Both the position numbers and the translations under genes were made by a program. Shown piece after piece: positions 23,201-34,795 of a stretch of DNA of 64,000 nt (its first letter is position 1; each line of letters starts with the position of its first letter). The notes beneath the pieces were generated by a model. That model saw only the letters and a program-made list of their open reading frames with translations, was not told the DNA's origin and searched no databases. This DNA is from Rhizophagus clarus (Eukaryota; Glomeromycota; Glomeromycetes; Glomerales; Glomeraceae), in the NCBI GenBank assembly GCA_015698045.1, contig BLAL01000208.1, forward strand, positions 248,001-312,000, written 5' to 3'.

Positions 23201-23271
23201 ATATATTCTTCATGTTTTTTTCTAATAATGATGGAGAATGGGTTAATAGTTTGAAACCGAATTAAACTCAT
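20214..23271 (-). CDS. Multi-exon protein of unrecognised, probably lineage-specific family
   Basis: Coding blocks: 22756-23271 (ATG at 23269-23271, starts MSLIRFQTINPF), 22314-22814, 21241-22229, ~20857-21143 and 20214-~20790. Two joins are clean: NMKDL to INYITQIYE across 22230-22313 (GTATGT..TAG, phase 0), and EESI-E-DFEVVW across 21144-21240 (GTAAGG..CAG). The join between blocks 1 and 2 needs a +1 shift inside an overlap (22756-22814), so a short intron or a frameshift is unresolved. The link from block 4 (ends NWNCYIYP, stop) to block 5 is also open, and block 5 may be separate. Block 2 contains SREVLVGGSLIIRN, a phrase I associate loosely with MACPF-like fungal proteins; no function is claimed. 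Block 5 has a ~65-residue Glu/Asp/Lys tract and a C-terminal KQLGHELGEATIHIIE. Confidence 0.6.
20470..20690 (-). repeat. Acidic (E/D/K) low-complexity coding tract
   Basis: Imperfect repetition of GAGGATGAAGA-like hexamers encodes about 70 residues, nearly all E, D, K, N or S, inside the last block of the gene at 20214-23271. It produces long spurious ORFs on both strands. Such tracts vary in length by slippage. Confidence 0.75.
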
Positions 23272-24295
23272 TTTTCTCAAATAACATATTCGTTAATAAA
23301 ATGAGAGTAAATTTTTTTTTTAAAAAAAAAAAAATTATTTATATACTGTATATATATACCAACAAGAATCTGATATTAAAATCCGTTACGGTAATTATAT
23401 ATACTATATACTATTGATTATATTGATTACCTAATATGATTAATAACGAAAACTCCTAACGACTTAAATAGATGATCTCACACGTGATTGTCGGCGGTGT
23501 CACAGAGTAACCGACTGGTAACAACTGATTATTATTAAAGAGAAAATTCTTTTTTTTTTTTTACTCTTTAATTGGAAAAATATATGAACAATATATATTT
23601 AATACCATTTAAATAAATCTTCGATTTTCCTTTTATAGAATTGCTTTAAAAATCTGGAATCCAAAATAAATAAATCGTTTCGATTTTGCTGAGGTAAATA
23701 TGATCATATTCTTTTATACATCATGTAAAATCTTTAATTCCGTGTGACCAAATTTGTCTAAATAAATGTAACAAATATGATATGCAAATAATAATAAATT
23801 AAACTTTTGAGTTCAAATTTATCTAATCATATGTATTATAAATATATATAAAATTCAATACAAGAAATAAAAATTTAAAAATTTATTAAATTTTTTATAA
23901 TACTTTTTGTCGAAAGAATTACAAAATGATTTTATTTGCCGGCAATGAGCCTAAAGTTTATGAACAAATGATAAGTATCGTAATTGAGATCTACCACGTG
24001 CTGTCAATTGAAATAAACTAGAAAACGAAATCAATATGTATGATAACATGTCATTGATGAGTCAAATATATCTTTAAAAGATGTTTTAACGGGATCAAAT
24101 AATAAAGTCCTTACGATTAAAATTTTTAGATAAAAAGGGATTGATAGATATCTTTAAATTATAATACGGATTAAAATATCCGAAGATGGGCCAAGGTATT
24201 TTGAAGACATTTTTAGATGTAGAAATAATAAAGGGTACTTTTATTCTGAACAGGAATCCTACAATCTCGGTCATCAATAATTATATTTAAAAAAT
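23272..24295. other. Intergenic / promoter side of the minus-strand gene
   Basis: No gene seen. A near-perfect T-then-A run at 23311-23334 and a T run near 23550 lie upstream of the start at 23271. The rest is A/T-rich. Confidence 0.4.
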
Positions 24296-24421
24296 ATGGC
24301 GAGCAGTGTGAACGCTTCTTTACCATGGTCTCCAGTTCCCTCAATATCCGCAGGTATTTCTGCAGCATATAAAAAAGAAGTTCGAAAGAGTTGCTCCGCA
24401 CGCTCATCAACTGCGCAGTAA
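24296..24421 (+). CDS. Small ORF, 41 residues, possible transposon-related fragment
   Basis: ATG at 24296 to TAA at 24421 encodes MASSVNASLPWSPVPSISAG and ends with KKEVRKSCSARSSTAQ. Its G/C content and Ser/Arg-rich composition differ from the surrounding A/T-rich DNA, which suggests a conserved or recently arrived piece. No domain is recognised and it may be an isolated remnant. Confidence 0.3.
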   Translation: MASSVNASLPWSPVPSISAGISAAYKKEVRKSCSARSSTAQ

Positions 24422-26689
24422 ATATAACAAAAATTACACAAACAATTAATTTTAAACTAGAAATAGAAACAGCTTAAATAGTGATAACCCATATGAAGCT
24501 CTTCAAAGAGTAACAGAGAAGTTTTGAGAATATGCAGAACTTATATACAAATAGGGGAAAAAGAAGTTAAAATTAATAAATCATCAGAAGTTTCTCAACA
24601 AAATCAGCTGCAAAACAGTTTGACGCTAATGTTAATTAAAGCGCGAATGTTATAGGAAAGGCATTAAGACAAGGGTAAGAGGTTCACTTAAAAAAGATAG
24701 AACCTTAGATAGTACATCTCACGTAGAAACTTCTTATTCAAGGAGATAAAAGCAAATATTGATGAAACTGGTTGGGTTGAGTGATTATACGACGTGGGAA
24801 ATAGTAAGTTATCCCTTAAACCGTAAGCAATTGCGGGCAAATTTGCCTGCAATTTTACCAAAAATTCTAGTTTTATGAAAAATCAAGTAAACCATATAAT
24901 ATGTTTTTATCATATATTGGAAAAAAATTTTGCACTTAACTTTGACAATTTCATTGATAATTAATTTTAGCAATATCAAAGCTTAATAGAATATATAGAA
25001 TTTGCTATGAGAACAACTTTTATTAATATGATTATTAACGTTTAGAAGTAGGATTTTGACTTTATATAGAGCCTTAATAAAAATTTTATTTTGCACTTAA
25101 ATTATATTTTTATAAAAATTGATTTTTTTTATCTCTATCTTGTTTATTATTATAATGCAAAATTTTCAAAATGAAGATAAAAAGTACATAGTAAGAAAAG
25201 TATTGATTTTATTATATAAAAATTCTGATACTGTTAATTTCTCAATGATCTAGCCGCATATCTAATCAACACAATTTACGGCCAGAATGTACTGTACTGC
25301 AGATCAATTTGGCTGCAAAATTATATGCCTATGTGGCCAAAATTAAAGAATTTATATAATGTTGATCATCCTGATTTAGTAATTGTGGGCAAATTTGCAA
25401 AATATATTTAACGTACGCTTTAAAAAAATATTATGGGTAAGAAGATTCTACATGTAGAAAGGATTAAATTTATTGATCTATCCATTTAATTCTTGTGACG
25501 CTTACCAACTTCAAAATTGCAAAATATTTGCATCCTAATTCCTAAATAATTATTACACGTAATAATACATGATACCGATAATGAACCGATTGGCTGATAA
25601 TAGGCTATCCAAATTCCTTGAAAGAGATTATGTCATTTAACAATACCTGCATGTAAAAGAAATTTAAAAGCTAATTCAAGCATTACAATGGGATCTTGTT
25701 ATTGTAGCGGGTTAAGTTTAAAATTGTTTGGGTTCGATGTTAAAACTCTGGAACAAGAAGCGATCGATCCAAATATTAAAATTGACCATCGGTAATTAAT
25801 TTTTCTTTTGGTAAATTATTTATTATATGTCAAATTCTTAAATTTATTAAATTTTGTCAATGATTACCATTGCTTAATTCAAGTCTCACAAAACTTTGAC
25901 AATCTATAACCGAATTAAATCATTTGATCCTTTAATTTTACTTCATCTTCGATTTTGTTTATTAAAACTTTTATTTTTCATAACAGTTATGTAAGTTGGA
26001 TACGCGCGCATATTAAAGTTTGCGCGACATGACATTCATATATAATACGCGCTTGTGCCAATAAAAATTTATAAACTGGACATAAGTATATAATTTCTAA
26101 AGTTAATTAATAACACCTATTGAAATTTTTTTTAATTCAAGTATGATGTAGAATTATAAGTTTATATAGTGTACTGCAGTATATTCAAAAATATTTACAC
26201 GTGTCAACTGAGTAAAATAAATAACAAAATCAAAAAAAAAAAAAATGATGATTTTTCAGGTATATAGAATCAATTTTGCGTTACCATGTAATTCTTCCTT
26301 CTTTCTTCTGCTGCTTTTTTTTCGGTTATGTATTTTAAAGCCACCCTCAATATAATTTTTAATCACGTGACATTTGACTAATCAAAATATTCCACGTTAT
26401 AATGAGGGTTCATTATATCGAAACCGATTGTATTGTGATGTTTTTTCTAAATTTCTAATGGTAACAAAGAAACATAATAAGAAAATAAAGCAAACTACCG
26501 TAATTAGGGCTTTTTACGATCGCATGTATATTAAGTAATAGTATTCCTCTATTTTTTTGCCGCTTTTGTTAGTGGTTTACATTTTTGGAGCGTCTGCAAT
26601 TTTGTACAGTCAGGTAGCGGTTCTAAAGTGATTAGAGGGTCGATGGGTTGCAGCATTCACGATCTTTGATCACAACGATGTCGCTCCCG
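24422..26689. other. Intergenic
   Basis: No supported gene. A perfect 12-bp palindrome GGCAAATTTGCC at 24836-24847 and a related GGGCAAATTTGC at about 25388-25399 bracket ~550 bp that could be a small non-autonomous element; evidence is weak. Confidence 0.35.
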
Positions 26690-27000
26690 GAAGATCGTAA
26701 ACTAATTGATGAGAAATGCGGCATTTCCAAAATTGAAGACTAAGCGTCAAATTTAAGACAAAGAGTAGTATATTTAGATACAGAATATTGTCCTAGATGT
26801 GATTTTGCGAAGATAATGTACAAGACGATAAGAGCGAACAATGGAAAATAGAGCAGGTATTACTTGAAAAAATAGCGGAATTAGAAAACAAGAAGGATAC
26901 ATAGTAAAGAATACGAAATATCGTCAAAACAGATCCGGAATTTTCAAAATTACACGATCCAATTGAACATTTTTCCATTTCATATAAAAAGTCGTGAAAT
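26681..27000 (+). pseudogene. Degraded ORF, probably mobile-element derived
   Basis: An ATG near 26681 opens MSLPEDRKLIDEKCGISKIE, then stops. A neighbouring frame reads DNVQDDKSEQWKIEQVLLEK and IAELENKKDT, and further on NIVKTDPEFSKLHDPIEHF. It is helical and charged, with at least two breaks. The G/C-richer leader before it (26590-26680) is unlike its surroundings. Family unknown. Confidence 0.35.
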
Positions 27001-28747
27001 TACGAGAGGCATATTTAATCAATATCTTTAAAACGAAAGAATATAGTAGGCCCATAGAAATTGAAAAATCGAAGGTTGAATCACGAAGATAGTCAGTTAT
27101 AATAAAAAAATTAGCAAGATACTTTTAAAACAGAGATCACGTCACATAGAATAATTAGTAATATCCTTGATAGAAGAAGGAATACAAATGTATTTCTTAT
27201 TAATTTGTCAAGTATATTTGTATTTTACATTAAATTACTTAATAATCCGCTTTTACGGTACTAGAAATCTCTGACAGGTTTTGTGGCGCGGCAATTTGAA
27301 AAAAGAGAAATAACTATTCTTTCTTTTATCATGATATTTTTACCCGCTCCACAAGTTTACGTATAGTTAGAAAGGCAGATTTGAAGGCCTTACATATAAA
27401 TACTGTAATCGTCTTTACCGATCCTTTCTAAAATGGGATTTAGCGAAAAAATGTTTTATTTGAACAAACCAAAAGTGACATTCAAAACCGCCTTTATCAC
27501 TCTAGGTAACGTCTATTATGCAACTTTCAAAACCATATGTTAAAGTGTGGGCATTTTTTTCTGTGCCACAATTCGCCACAAAGCCTGGCGCAGATTTCAG
27601 ATAAATCCATGACGCAATAAAATAATAACTGTGCCATGAGTTGATCAAAAGTTTTCTTTTTTTTAAAAAATAAAATGATATTTTTTTAAACCATGAACGC
27701 ATTTATTTATGAAAATGAATTATTATTACTCAAATTAGAAAAGGAAGGATTTATTACTCCAGATTAAAAAGTAAAAGAACTTATAAAAGAATCAACAGAA
27801 ATAAATATTTATTTTCTTTAAAATTACTTTTCGAAAAAATTTTAATTTATTGAAAATATAGAAAAAGAAAATTTACTTGATTTCAAATCTTACAAATTCG
27901 AATAAAAAATTTTCCAAGTTTCTAAAAAACGATTCAAATATCAGATAAGATTTTCGTATAACGATATTTACAATATTATTTTAACTAATATAACCAAAGT
28001 TTGTCAGGAAAGACAATACCTTTTAAAGATGAAGTGTCTTCTATCAGCTTTCCCGAACTATTCAATAATAAAAAATTATTTTCACATTTCATAACTTTGA
28101 AAATATAGAATTCGAATACGTAATCAACTGAACATATATTAAAATATGATGAAATTATACAATAGGTTGGATTGAATATTCACTTCCAATTTTCAATATT
28201 AACAGATGACAATATGGAATAGATATTGATCTGAAGAATCATTCAATAATCATGGTATATTTTTATAATTAATTTAAAGCAAATGGACGGTTTATTCCCA
28301 TAAAATGAAAGTAAGTTGAATATAAAAGACAATTAATGATTAACTGAATTTGTTAAGGTTTATCCCATCACATCATAATTTTATAAAGATAACGCGTGAT
28401 CAAAATGTCACAGAAACACTTATCGTAGCTGGATTAATAATAATTCCGTTATATAATGCTCTAACAGTCTAACCTAACTTTCTTATCTAAAGCCTCTAAA
28501 AAAATCTTAAAATAATCTCCGTGTATAGTTAAATCGATGATAATAATCACGGAACCTCGAACCAGATAAGGTAATATGCATCATATGCATCATTTCTTGG
28601 GAATATGATATTATGTCATATTACTAGATTTATAAACTAACGGTTTAAAAATTAAGAAATCATGTTCTCCTGATTCCCGTTAATAAAAATTTCCCATAAA
28701 TTCCTACCCAACTTTCTTTTTTTTTTTTACTTTAAACCTATTAAAAA
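27001..28747. other. Intergenic
   Basis: No supported gene. Decayed A/T-rich sequence; the plus-strand phrase near 27700-27800 is briefly protein-like but has frequent stops. Confidence 0.4.
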
Positions 28748-29463
28748 ATGTCGTCATATAATGTGAAAAGAGGAAGTGGTTCTAAAGGAAGAGGTAGAGC
28801 AAACCAAACAGTTTCTTATCGACCTTGGAACGCCGCCGCGCTTGGAAAACCTATTTCTGAACCAACATATGACCCTGGTTTTAGAGATTTATCTTCTCTT
28901 GATGATTCAATGGATATTGATGAATATCATACGTTTGAATTTGATAGTAGTACTAAATTTCGTCCTTGGAACGCGGCGTGCTTAAATAAAATCGATAATA
29001 GATCTTCGGTAAGAAGTAATATTCTTTACGCGTCGAATATTCTCGTATTTATTAATATTTCAATTTTTTTTTTTTTCAGGAGATTACTCCTACACCTTCT
29101 AATCAACAGGTAGTACTATCTGAATTTAATATCAGGTCCCTCTTATTTGATGTTGACGATGTTGACGTAATTAATTTCATATTTACATTATCTTTAGTCA
29201 ATTTTCTTTACGGAGCGATCAGATCAAAATAATTTTTGGTATCAACACACTTTTCAATATCAAAACAACAATTTACCATATAACGCAATTAAAGATTTAA
29301 AACAGATCAACTGGGATGATTTTGCCAAACAAATGATGTTAGAAGAAGCCAGGCTTTCAAGAATCCAAAATTTAAATCAAAACGTAATTATTTACCGAAA
29401 TTTTTGAAAATTCATTTAAATTTCAAAGAAGTTAACATAAAAAATTTTCTACCTCTTTTTTTT

Positions 29464-29495
<32 letters not shown>

Positions 29496-29576
29496 TTTAT
29501 TTTTATTTTATTTTATTTTATTTCCTAGTCTACTACTTTTGATAAAAAAATACTAGATGAATTTGATCCATTGTAA
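28748..29576 (+). CDS. Small four-exon protein with two RPWNAA motifs, unknown function
   Basis: Exons 28748-29008, 29080-29109, 29198-29383 and 29529-29576 join in phase 0 at GTAAGA..CAG, GTAGTA..TAG and GTAATT..TAG, giving 174 residues. The N-terminus is Gly/Arg/Lys-rich (KRGSGSKGRGR). Two copies of an RPWNAA-x-L-x-K motif sit at about 26-36 and 76-86 (RPWNAAALGK, RPWNAACLNK). The C-terminal part is helical and charged (NWDDFAKQMMLEEARLSRIQ) and ends ILDEFDPL. The 88-nt second intron could be partly retained, since 29110-29166 is open. A short duplicated WNAA motif suggests a linear binding site; no family is recognised. It lies 290 bp upstream of the RPAP1 gene on the same strand. Confidence 0.72.
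29460..29522 (+). repeat. (TTTTTA)n / (TTTTA)n microsatellite in the last intron
   Basis: A run of T followed by about ten TTTTTA/TTTTA units forms the pyrimidine-rich 3' half of the third intron of the 28748-29576 gene and ends at its TAG acceptor. It may serve as an extended polypyrimidine tract. Confidence 0.8.
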
Positions 29577-29869
29577 TTTCGGGAAAATGATCGTTATTGA
29601 CATTTATTCATCTATCGAAGAACGTTAATCATTATATATATATATTTTTTTTTTTATGTAATAAATAGTACGTTACGTTAATTTCATTGCATAATAAAAT
29701 AATATCAATCTATTATGATATTGAATTAACGCGTATAAGCGTATTATCAATCGTCGATCAAAAATAAATCATTGCGTAATTGTGTTACACTATTTAAATA
29801 ATATCGCTTGTTCATTTTTTTTTATTATATAATTTATATAATTCGATAATCTTTTTTCTATCATTAAAA

Positions 29870-32800
29870 ATGTCACGAACGAGAGATAATGTTCGAATTA
29901 GAGATAATGTTGAAACTGAAGAAGAACTTTTAAAACTTCAAGAAGAATTTTTGACGACTAAGCAGAGAGCTGCTGCGACTGTGATTAGGAAAAGTAACCC
30001 ACCTAATGTCATATCAATCTCTTCTCAAGTTGAGAACAATGTAAATGTCATTGAAAACAATGTTAATTTCGTTGGAGAAACTCAAAAAGATATTGTTACT
30101 TTGAATGATAATGTAATAACATCATCAAAGTCAATAAAAGGGCAAATTAAAAACAAGAAAAAGAAATCATTATTTTCTTCTAACAGAAAAAAATCACTTG
30201 GAAGTAATGGAGGCGCACATAGATTTGAAATTGACTTAGATCAAGAGATGAAAAATACTGCAGAACAAGAAGAACATGTACCCGCAATAAAAAAAGTATT
30301 AGATATGCATTCTTATCAAACAGGAACCGTTGGAATGGTTACTGAAAAATTTACCAAGGAACCTGTATTACCACCTAAAATTAATACTGATAATAATACA
30401 TCATCAGATGGAGGATTTCCTAAAGCTGTTCATCGAAGTTTATTTAAACGAAGAAAACAAGCTTTAGATGAAGTATCAAAATCAAGCGTAGATAATCAAC
30501 AAATCAACAATGAAAATACGGCAGAAAATATTAAAAATTTACCCACAACATCAGCTGTTTCATCATCATCATTAAATACTCTAAATAAAGATACGAAAAT
30601 ATATAATTCAGATCATTTGGAAATTGATCGTGAAAATGCTCAGAAAATTTCTAACATGTCTGAAGAAGAAATATTACAAACTATTGAAATGTTACGTCAA
30701 ACTTTAAGTCCTAAATTTTTAGAAAAACTTTCAAAAAGTCAGTCTTTGGTTGAAAGGATATCCGAGGAATCAAATGAAGAATTTAAAGGTACAGAGGAAA
30801 AAGAAATCAAGCATGTACATTTTCAAGAGGAAAAGACATTATCCGTGAACTTTGATGATGATGATGATGATGATTCATTACCGCTTAAAATGAAAGAAAA
30901 ATATTTTCCAAATGTACCAATCGAACCTGAAAAAATTGAATGGATGGGTGTAGGAATCAAAAAAGACGAGTCGATAACAAATAAAGATCAAGGTATTGTT
31001 AAAGATTATTCTAGTCCATATGTACCTAAACCAACAGATCCACCTGCCGCATTTTATAGATTTGATTTTCACGGAAATATCATGGAAAAGGATGCAGACG
31101 TTCCTATATATTTAGGCCTTCATCATCATGGAGATAATCCTGATCAAGCTGGATATACAGCGAATGAACTGCTTCATTTGACAAGAAGCAGAGTTTCAAG
31201 TCAAAGAATTATACCTTTAAATGTTATCGGTAGAATTATGAGAAAGGTTAGGAAAGGACATTATGGAATTGAGAAATGTAAGGGAATTGCTGAATGGATG
31301 ATTAAAATGAGATTACCTATATATTTGAGAACTGCACTAGATGATACAGCAGAATCAGTAATTGTAGCTGCTGTTGATGCGATATCCGCGTTGATTATCG
31401 GTGGATCAGAAGGTTTAGATATTGAAGAAGAAATTTGGGATCGTTCTGGGAGATTATATCGTGGATACGAAGGCGTCGCCCTTCAAAATGATCCTGAAAC
31501 TAAAGTTTCCAAACATTTTGGAATGGATATTGCTCTACAAAATGAAAATGAAGAAGATGCGGATACAACCGAATATCATGTTAGACTTGCATCAAGAGAT
31601 TTAATCGCAGGCTTGATTTCAATGGATATCTTACATCGATTTCGTTATCTTTTGGAAAAAATGAGATTACCATATAATACAAGCGAACAAATCATTTTAA
31701 TGCTCATTCGCTTCACACGCCATTCTCGTAAAAGTGCAAAATTTATATTCGAATGTCCTCGGCTTGTTGACGTCATACATAAAAAATTTTTGTGTGTAGC
31801 TTGGCCTGTTATATATAATAATAGCGATGATGCGCTCTCAACATTTCCAAGTCTACCAGCCGTTAAACTTTTCCGTTTATTATGCCAATCGTCCAGGAAA
31901 ATTAGTCAAAATATCATTCAAAATTATATCGAGACATTTTTAAGATATATTGTAGTAAACCCTTCAACCATATCGAATGAATTTGGGATGAATCTTGGTT
32001 ACAAAATTTTACAAGAAACTTTGAGGATTTATCAAACTCTTGCGGCACATGGACTTTATCATGAAATTCTTTCTCAAGCATATTCGGCTTTTGGTGGATA
32101 TTTGTCGAAGGAAATAATATATTCGCTTTCGCCTCCATGGCAATGGGAAGGTGACAATATTCCACAAATGAGATATAAACTAGATATTGCGATATCATTC
32201 TTTAGGCTTTTAGAGATTTGGATTCGGACCTCTAAAAAAGATACTGGTACAAATGTTGAATCTGGGGCTCATCCAAGCGAATTTATTAATGACTCGGTAG
32301 AATTACTGGATAAGTTTGTTAGTTCGTTTCCACATGAAATTGATAATAAGACTGAAAATTCTAGAGAATTTGAAAAAGCTCTAATCTTGATTTCAAGTGT
32401 AGCAAGATATATCTCGTCTTGGTATCAATATTTGGGTGGTTATCCTCTAAAAGACACCAGTCAAATTAAGAATATATGGGAAAGGTTAAAGTTTGATTCA
32501 TGGCAATCCTCAAAAATTGGCGTATATCTATCATATCGTTTGCCAGCTTGTCTGAATGCTTATAAGATTTCTAAGAAAAATTTTTGGCAATTATCCAATT
32601 TGCCTGGTGCTTATTTCCCCAGTACATTCGAACATGTTTCAAAATCTATAACAACGTCAGTGTTATATGATTTATACCTGTCTTACATATCCTTGATTCA
32701 TCAAATAAGTAATTTATTTTCGGCAGACAAGGAATTTTCTATTAATTCATTAAACATTATTGTAACGTTTGTTCCTATAGATCTCATACAACATCACATT

Positions 32801-34246
32801 ACTAAGTTCCCTCCTGGAAGAAACTGGCTTGATTTTTTTGATAGAACGCGCACTTATTTATTATATGAATGGATGGGCGCCATTAGTTCGCTTATTAATA
32901 ATATAGGAGCAGATGATAAGTCTCAGTATTCGAAGAAATTATTGCAGGCAGCATTGATCCTAATGTCACATTTATTACCTGGGGACGAAAAGATCAGTTT
33001 AGATATACTTAATAGAATATTTGACGGAATAACGGTTTCGTCATCAGATCCTAAAAGAGCTGAAGAAATCAAAAAATCGCTTGGGTCCTTTTATAAGAAT
33101 CATATTACTACAAGCAATATTAAAGAAGAAATATATTCTTTTTCAGGACAACCAGAAGAGGATCCTACCCTATTGTGGAATTTGATGACAAATAATAGCC
33201 ATGGTGGATTACCTTTATCAAGAGCGTGGATATGGACTCCAATTGATATATTATATAGCAAGAGATCAGATGTCATGATGGATGAAGAGGTTAGATTTGA
33301 AGTTGTAAGAGATTGTTTAGCATTCGGATGGGAAGTTATGGAAACATGTCGAGATGTTGCAAGATCAAGTGATTATAATATTGAAAGATTTGTAATGAAT
33401 CCCGCGATTGTTGTACTATCAATCATGAAGATTTTCTTGCTAGAAGGGGAATTGTATAGAAATTCTGATATTGAAATGTGGATTGATAAAATTCTTTCAC
33501 GATATACCTTTGGGTTTAGGTCAGAAAAATCGGAAAAGGAACAAGATTACGCAATTGTAGATTCACAAAAAGATTATTATTCTCTTGAAGATGCAGCCAA
33601 AGATGTTTGGACAAAGCCATTTTATACATTTTTTACGGACTTTCCTGCTACATATGCGGCTGAATCATTTGGAAACAAATCTTTTGCGCAATGTTTGGTT
33701 GTTCCATTATCAACAATTTATCCTTTTGATTTTAAGTTGTTAGTATGGGGTGAATTATTTGAGGTATTAAGTACGATTAATATTAAATATGAAGAAGTAT
33801 TATGTTTAAATCCTTCATTTAATGAAGGATTAAAAAGTTATTTTTGGCCTTTGGAAAATAATAAAACGTTGATACAATCGTTTGTAAATTCTATTATACA
33901 TAATAAACTGACAAGTGAAAAGACCCCATTCTTATATTGGATTGTTATACATCACTTAAATGGAATTGTATTTTGGAATATTCAAGAGCGAGAGAATCAA
34001 AATGAAATTAAAAAAGATCAAATGAGAATAGATATTGCAAAAGCGATTATTAAAGGAGCAAAATCTGATATTGTAAAAGATTGGATACGGTATACCGAAA
34101 AGAATTTTGGTGATGATGTGAAGGAATTGACGAAAATGCCACAATGTTTTGAGGAGATAGATGATTCAAAATTAAAGAATAGGTTAGAATGGTTGAATAC
34201 CGTTAATATCGATGTTGATGAAAAATTAATTTACTCAAATTGTTAA
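29870..34246 (+). CDS. RPAP1: RNA polymerase II-associated protein 1 homologue
   Basis: A single uninterrupted ORF of 1458 residues. The N-terminal half is acidic and Ser/Asn-rich, with EELLKLQEEFLTTKQRAAAT at about 18-37. Around 355-365 is PIEPEKIEWMG, and at 397-450 comes the family hallmark: FDFHGNI, then IYLGLHHHGDNPDQAGYT, then ELLHLTRSRVSSQRIIPLNV. The rest is alpha-helical, HEAT/ARM-like. The length matches animal and fungal RPAP1 (~1,300-1,500). Family members help assemble RNA polymerase II and link it to Mediator and import factors; that role is transferred by homology. No introns are needed, unlike most neighbours. Start: first ATG, preceded by TATCATTAAAA. Confidence 0.93.
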   Translation: MSRTRDNVRIRDNVETEEELLKLQEEFLTTKQRAAATVIRKSNPPNVISISSQVENNVNVIENNVNFVGETQKDIVTLNDNVITSSKSIKGQIKNKKKKSLFSSNRKKSLGSNGGAHRFEIDLDQEMKNTAEQEEHVPAIKKVLDMHSYQTGTVGMVTEKFTKEPVLPPKINTDNNTSSDGGFPKAVHRSLFKRRKQALDEVSKSSVDNQQINNENTAENIKNLPTTSAVSSSSLNTLNKDTKIYNSDHLEIDRENAQKISNMSEEEILQTIEMLRQTLSPKFLEKLSKSQSLVERISEESNEEFKGTEEKEIKHVHFQEEKTLSVNFDDDDDDDSLPLKMKEKYFPNVPIEPEKIEWMGVGIKKDESITNKDQGIVKDYSSPYVPKPTDPPAAFYRFDFHGNIMEKDADVPIYLGLHHHGDNPDQAGYTANELLHLTRSRVSSQRIIPLNVIGRIMRKVRKGHYGIEKCKGIAEWMIKMRLPIYLRTALDDTAESVIVAAVDAISALIIGGSEGLDIEEEIWDRSGRLYRGYEGVALQNDPETKVSKHFGMDIALQNENEEDADTTEYHVRLASRDLIAGLISMDILHRFRYLLEKMRLPYNTSEQIILMLIRFTRHSRKSAKFIFECPRLVDVIHKKFLCVAWPVIYNNSDDALSTFPSLPAVKLFRLLCQSSRKISQNIIQNYIETFLRYIVVNPSTISNEFGMNLGYKILQETLRIYQTLAAHGLYHEILSQAYSAFGGYLSKEIIYSLSPPWQWEGDNIPQMRYKLDIAISFFRLLEIWIRTSKKDTGTNVESGAHPSEFINDSVELLDKFVSSFPHEIDNKTENSREFEKALILISSVARYISSWYQYLGGYPLKDTSQIKNIWERLKFDSWQSSKIGVYLSYRLPACLNAYKISKKNFWQLSNLPGAYFPSTFEHVSKSITTSVLYDLYLSYISLIHQISNLFSADKEFSINSLNIIVTFVPIDLIQHHITKFPPGRNWLDFFDRTRTYLLYEWMGAISSLINNIGADDKSQYSKKLLQAALILMSHLLPGDEKISLDILNRIFDGITVSSSDPKRAEEIKKSLGSFYKNHITTSNIKEEIYSFSGQPEEDPTLLWNLMTNNSHGGLPLSRAWIWTPIDILYSKRSDVMMDEEVRFEVVRDCLAFGWEVMETCRDVARSSDYNIERFVMNPAIVVLSIMKIFLLEGELYRNSDIEMWIDKILSRYTFGFRSEKSEKEQDYAIVDSQKDYYSLEDAAKDVWTKPFYTFFTDFPATYAAESFGNKSFAQCLVVPLSTIYPFDFKLLVWGELFEVLSTINIKYEEVLCLNPSFNEGLKSYFWPLENNKTLIQSFVNSIIHNKLTSEKTPFLYWIVIHHLNGIVFWNIQERENQNEIKKDQMRIDIAKAIIKGAKSDIVKDWIRYTEKNFGDDVKELTKMPQCFEEIDDSKLKNRLEWLNTVNIDVDEKLIYSNC

Positions 34247-34273
34247 TTATTTACCGATTGCATCGATGCTTAC

Positions 34274-34306
<33 letters not shown>

Positions 34307-34795
34307 GAATAATGCCGTAGTTTTATTTTATTGATTATGTAACAAGATTTTATTATTTAATTTAGATGAAACATATTATATAATAAAAAGAAGTTTGTAA
34401 TTTTTTTTTTTTTCGGTTTTATTAAGAAAATGAAAAATAAATTCGAAAACCGTTGTGTAAAAAAAAAAAAAAATGTAAATAATAAATAATTTAATAAATA
34501 AAATGCATGTGAAAAAGGATGATTATGAAAAAGAAAAATAATTAAAAATATACACAAATGAATCATCTAATAAACGATGATAAGGAAATAAGGAGAAGGG
34601 AAAAACGGGAAATTTGATGGTGATATTTGTTTTGATCAAGTGTGTAAATTTTTTTTTTTAAAAAAAAGGAGAGAGGGGTGAGATGGATTTTATTTTAGGA
34701 TAATGATCGAAAGATCAAATTTCTAATGATTAAAACGTTCCTTACTTTCTTTCTTTACCCTCATTAATATACATTGTTACGTCTTTTTGGAACGA
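34247..34795. other. Convergent 3' intergenic region
   Basis: No gene. It lies between the RPAP1 stop and the chitin synthase stop and contains an A run at 34275-34304, several T or A runs, and likely poly(A) signals for both genes (AATAAA-like copies near 34490-34500). Confidence 0.5.

Noticed and set aside
25733-25745. GGTTCGATGTTAA resembling a tRNA B box
   Set aside because: No matching A box or cloverleaf arms at the right distance; no tRNA could be supported anywhere in the window.
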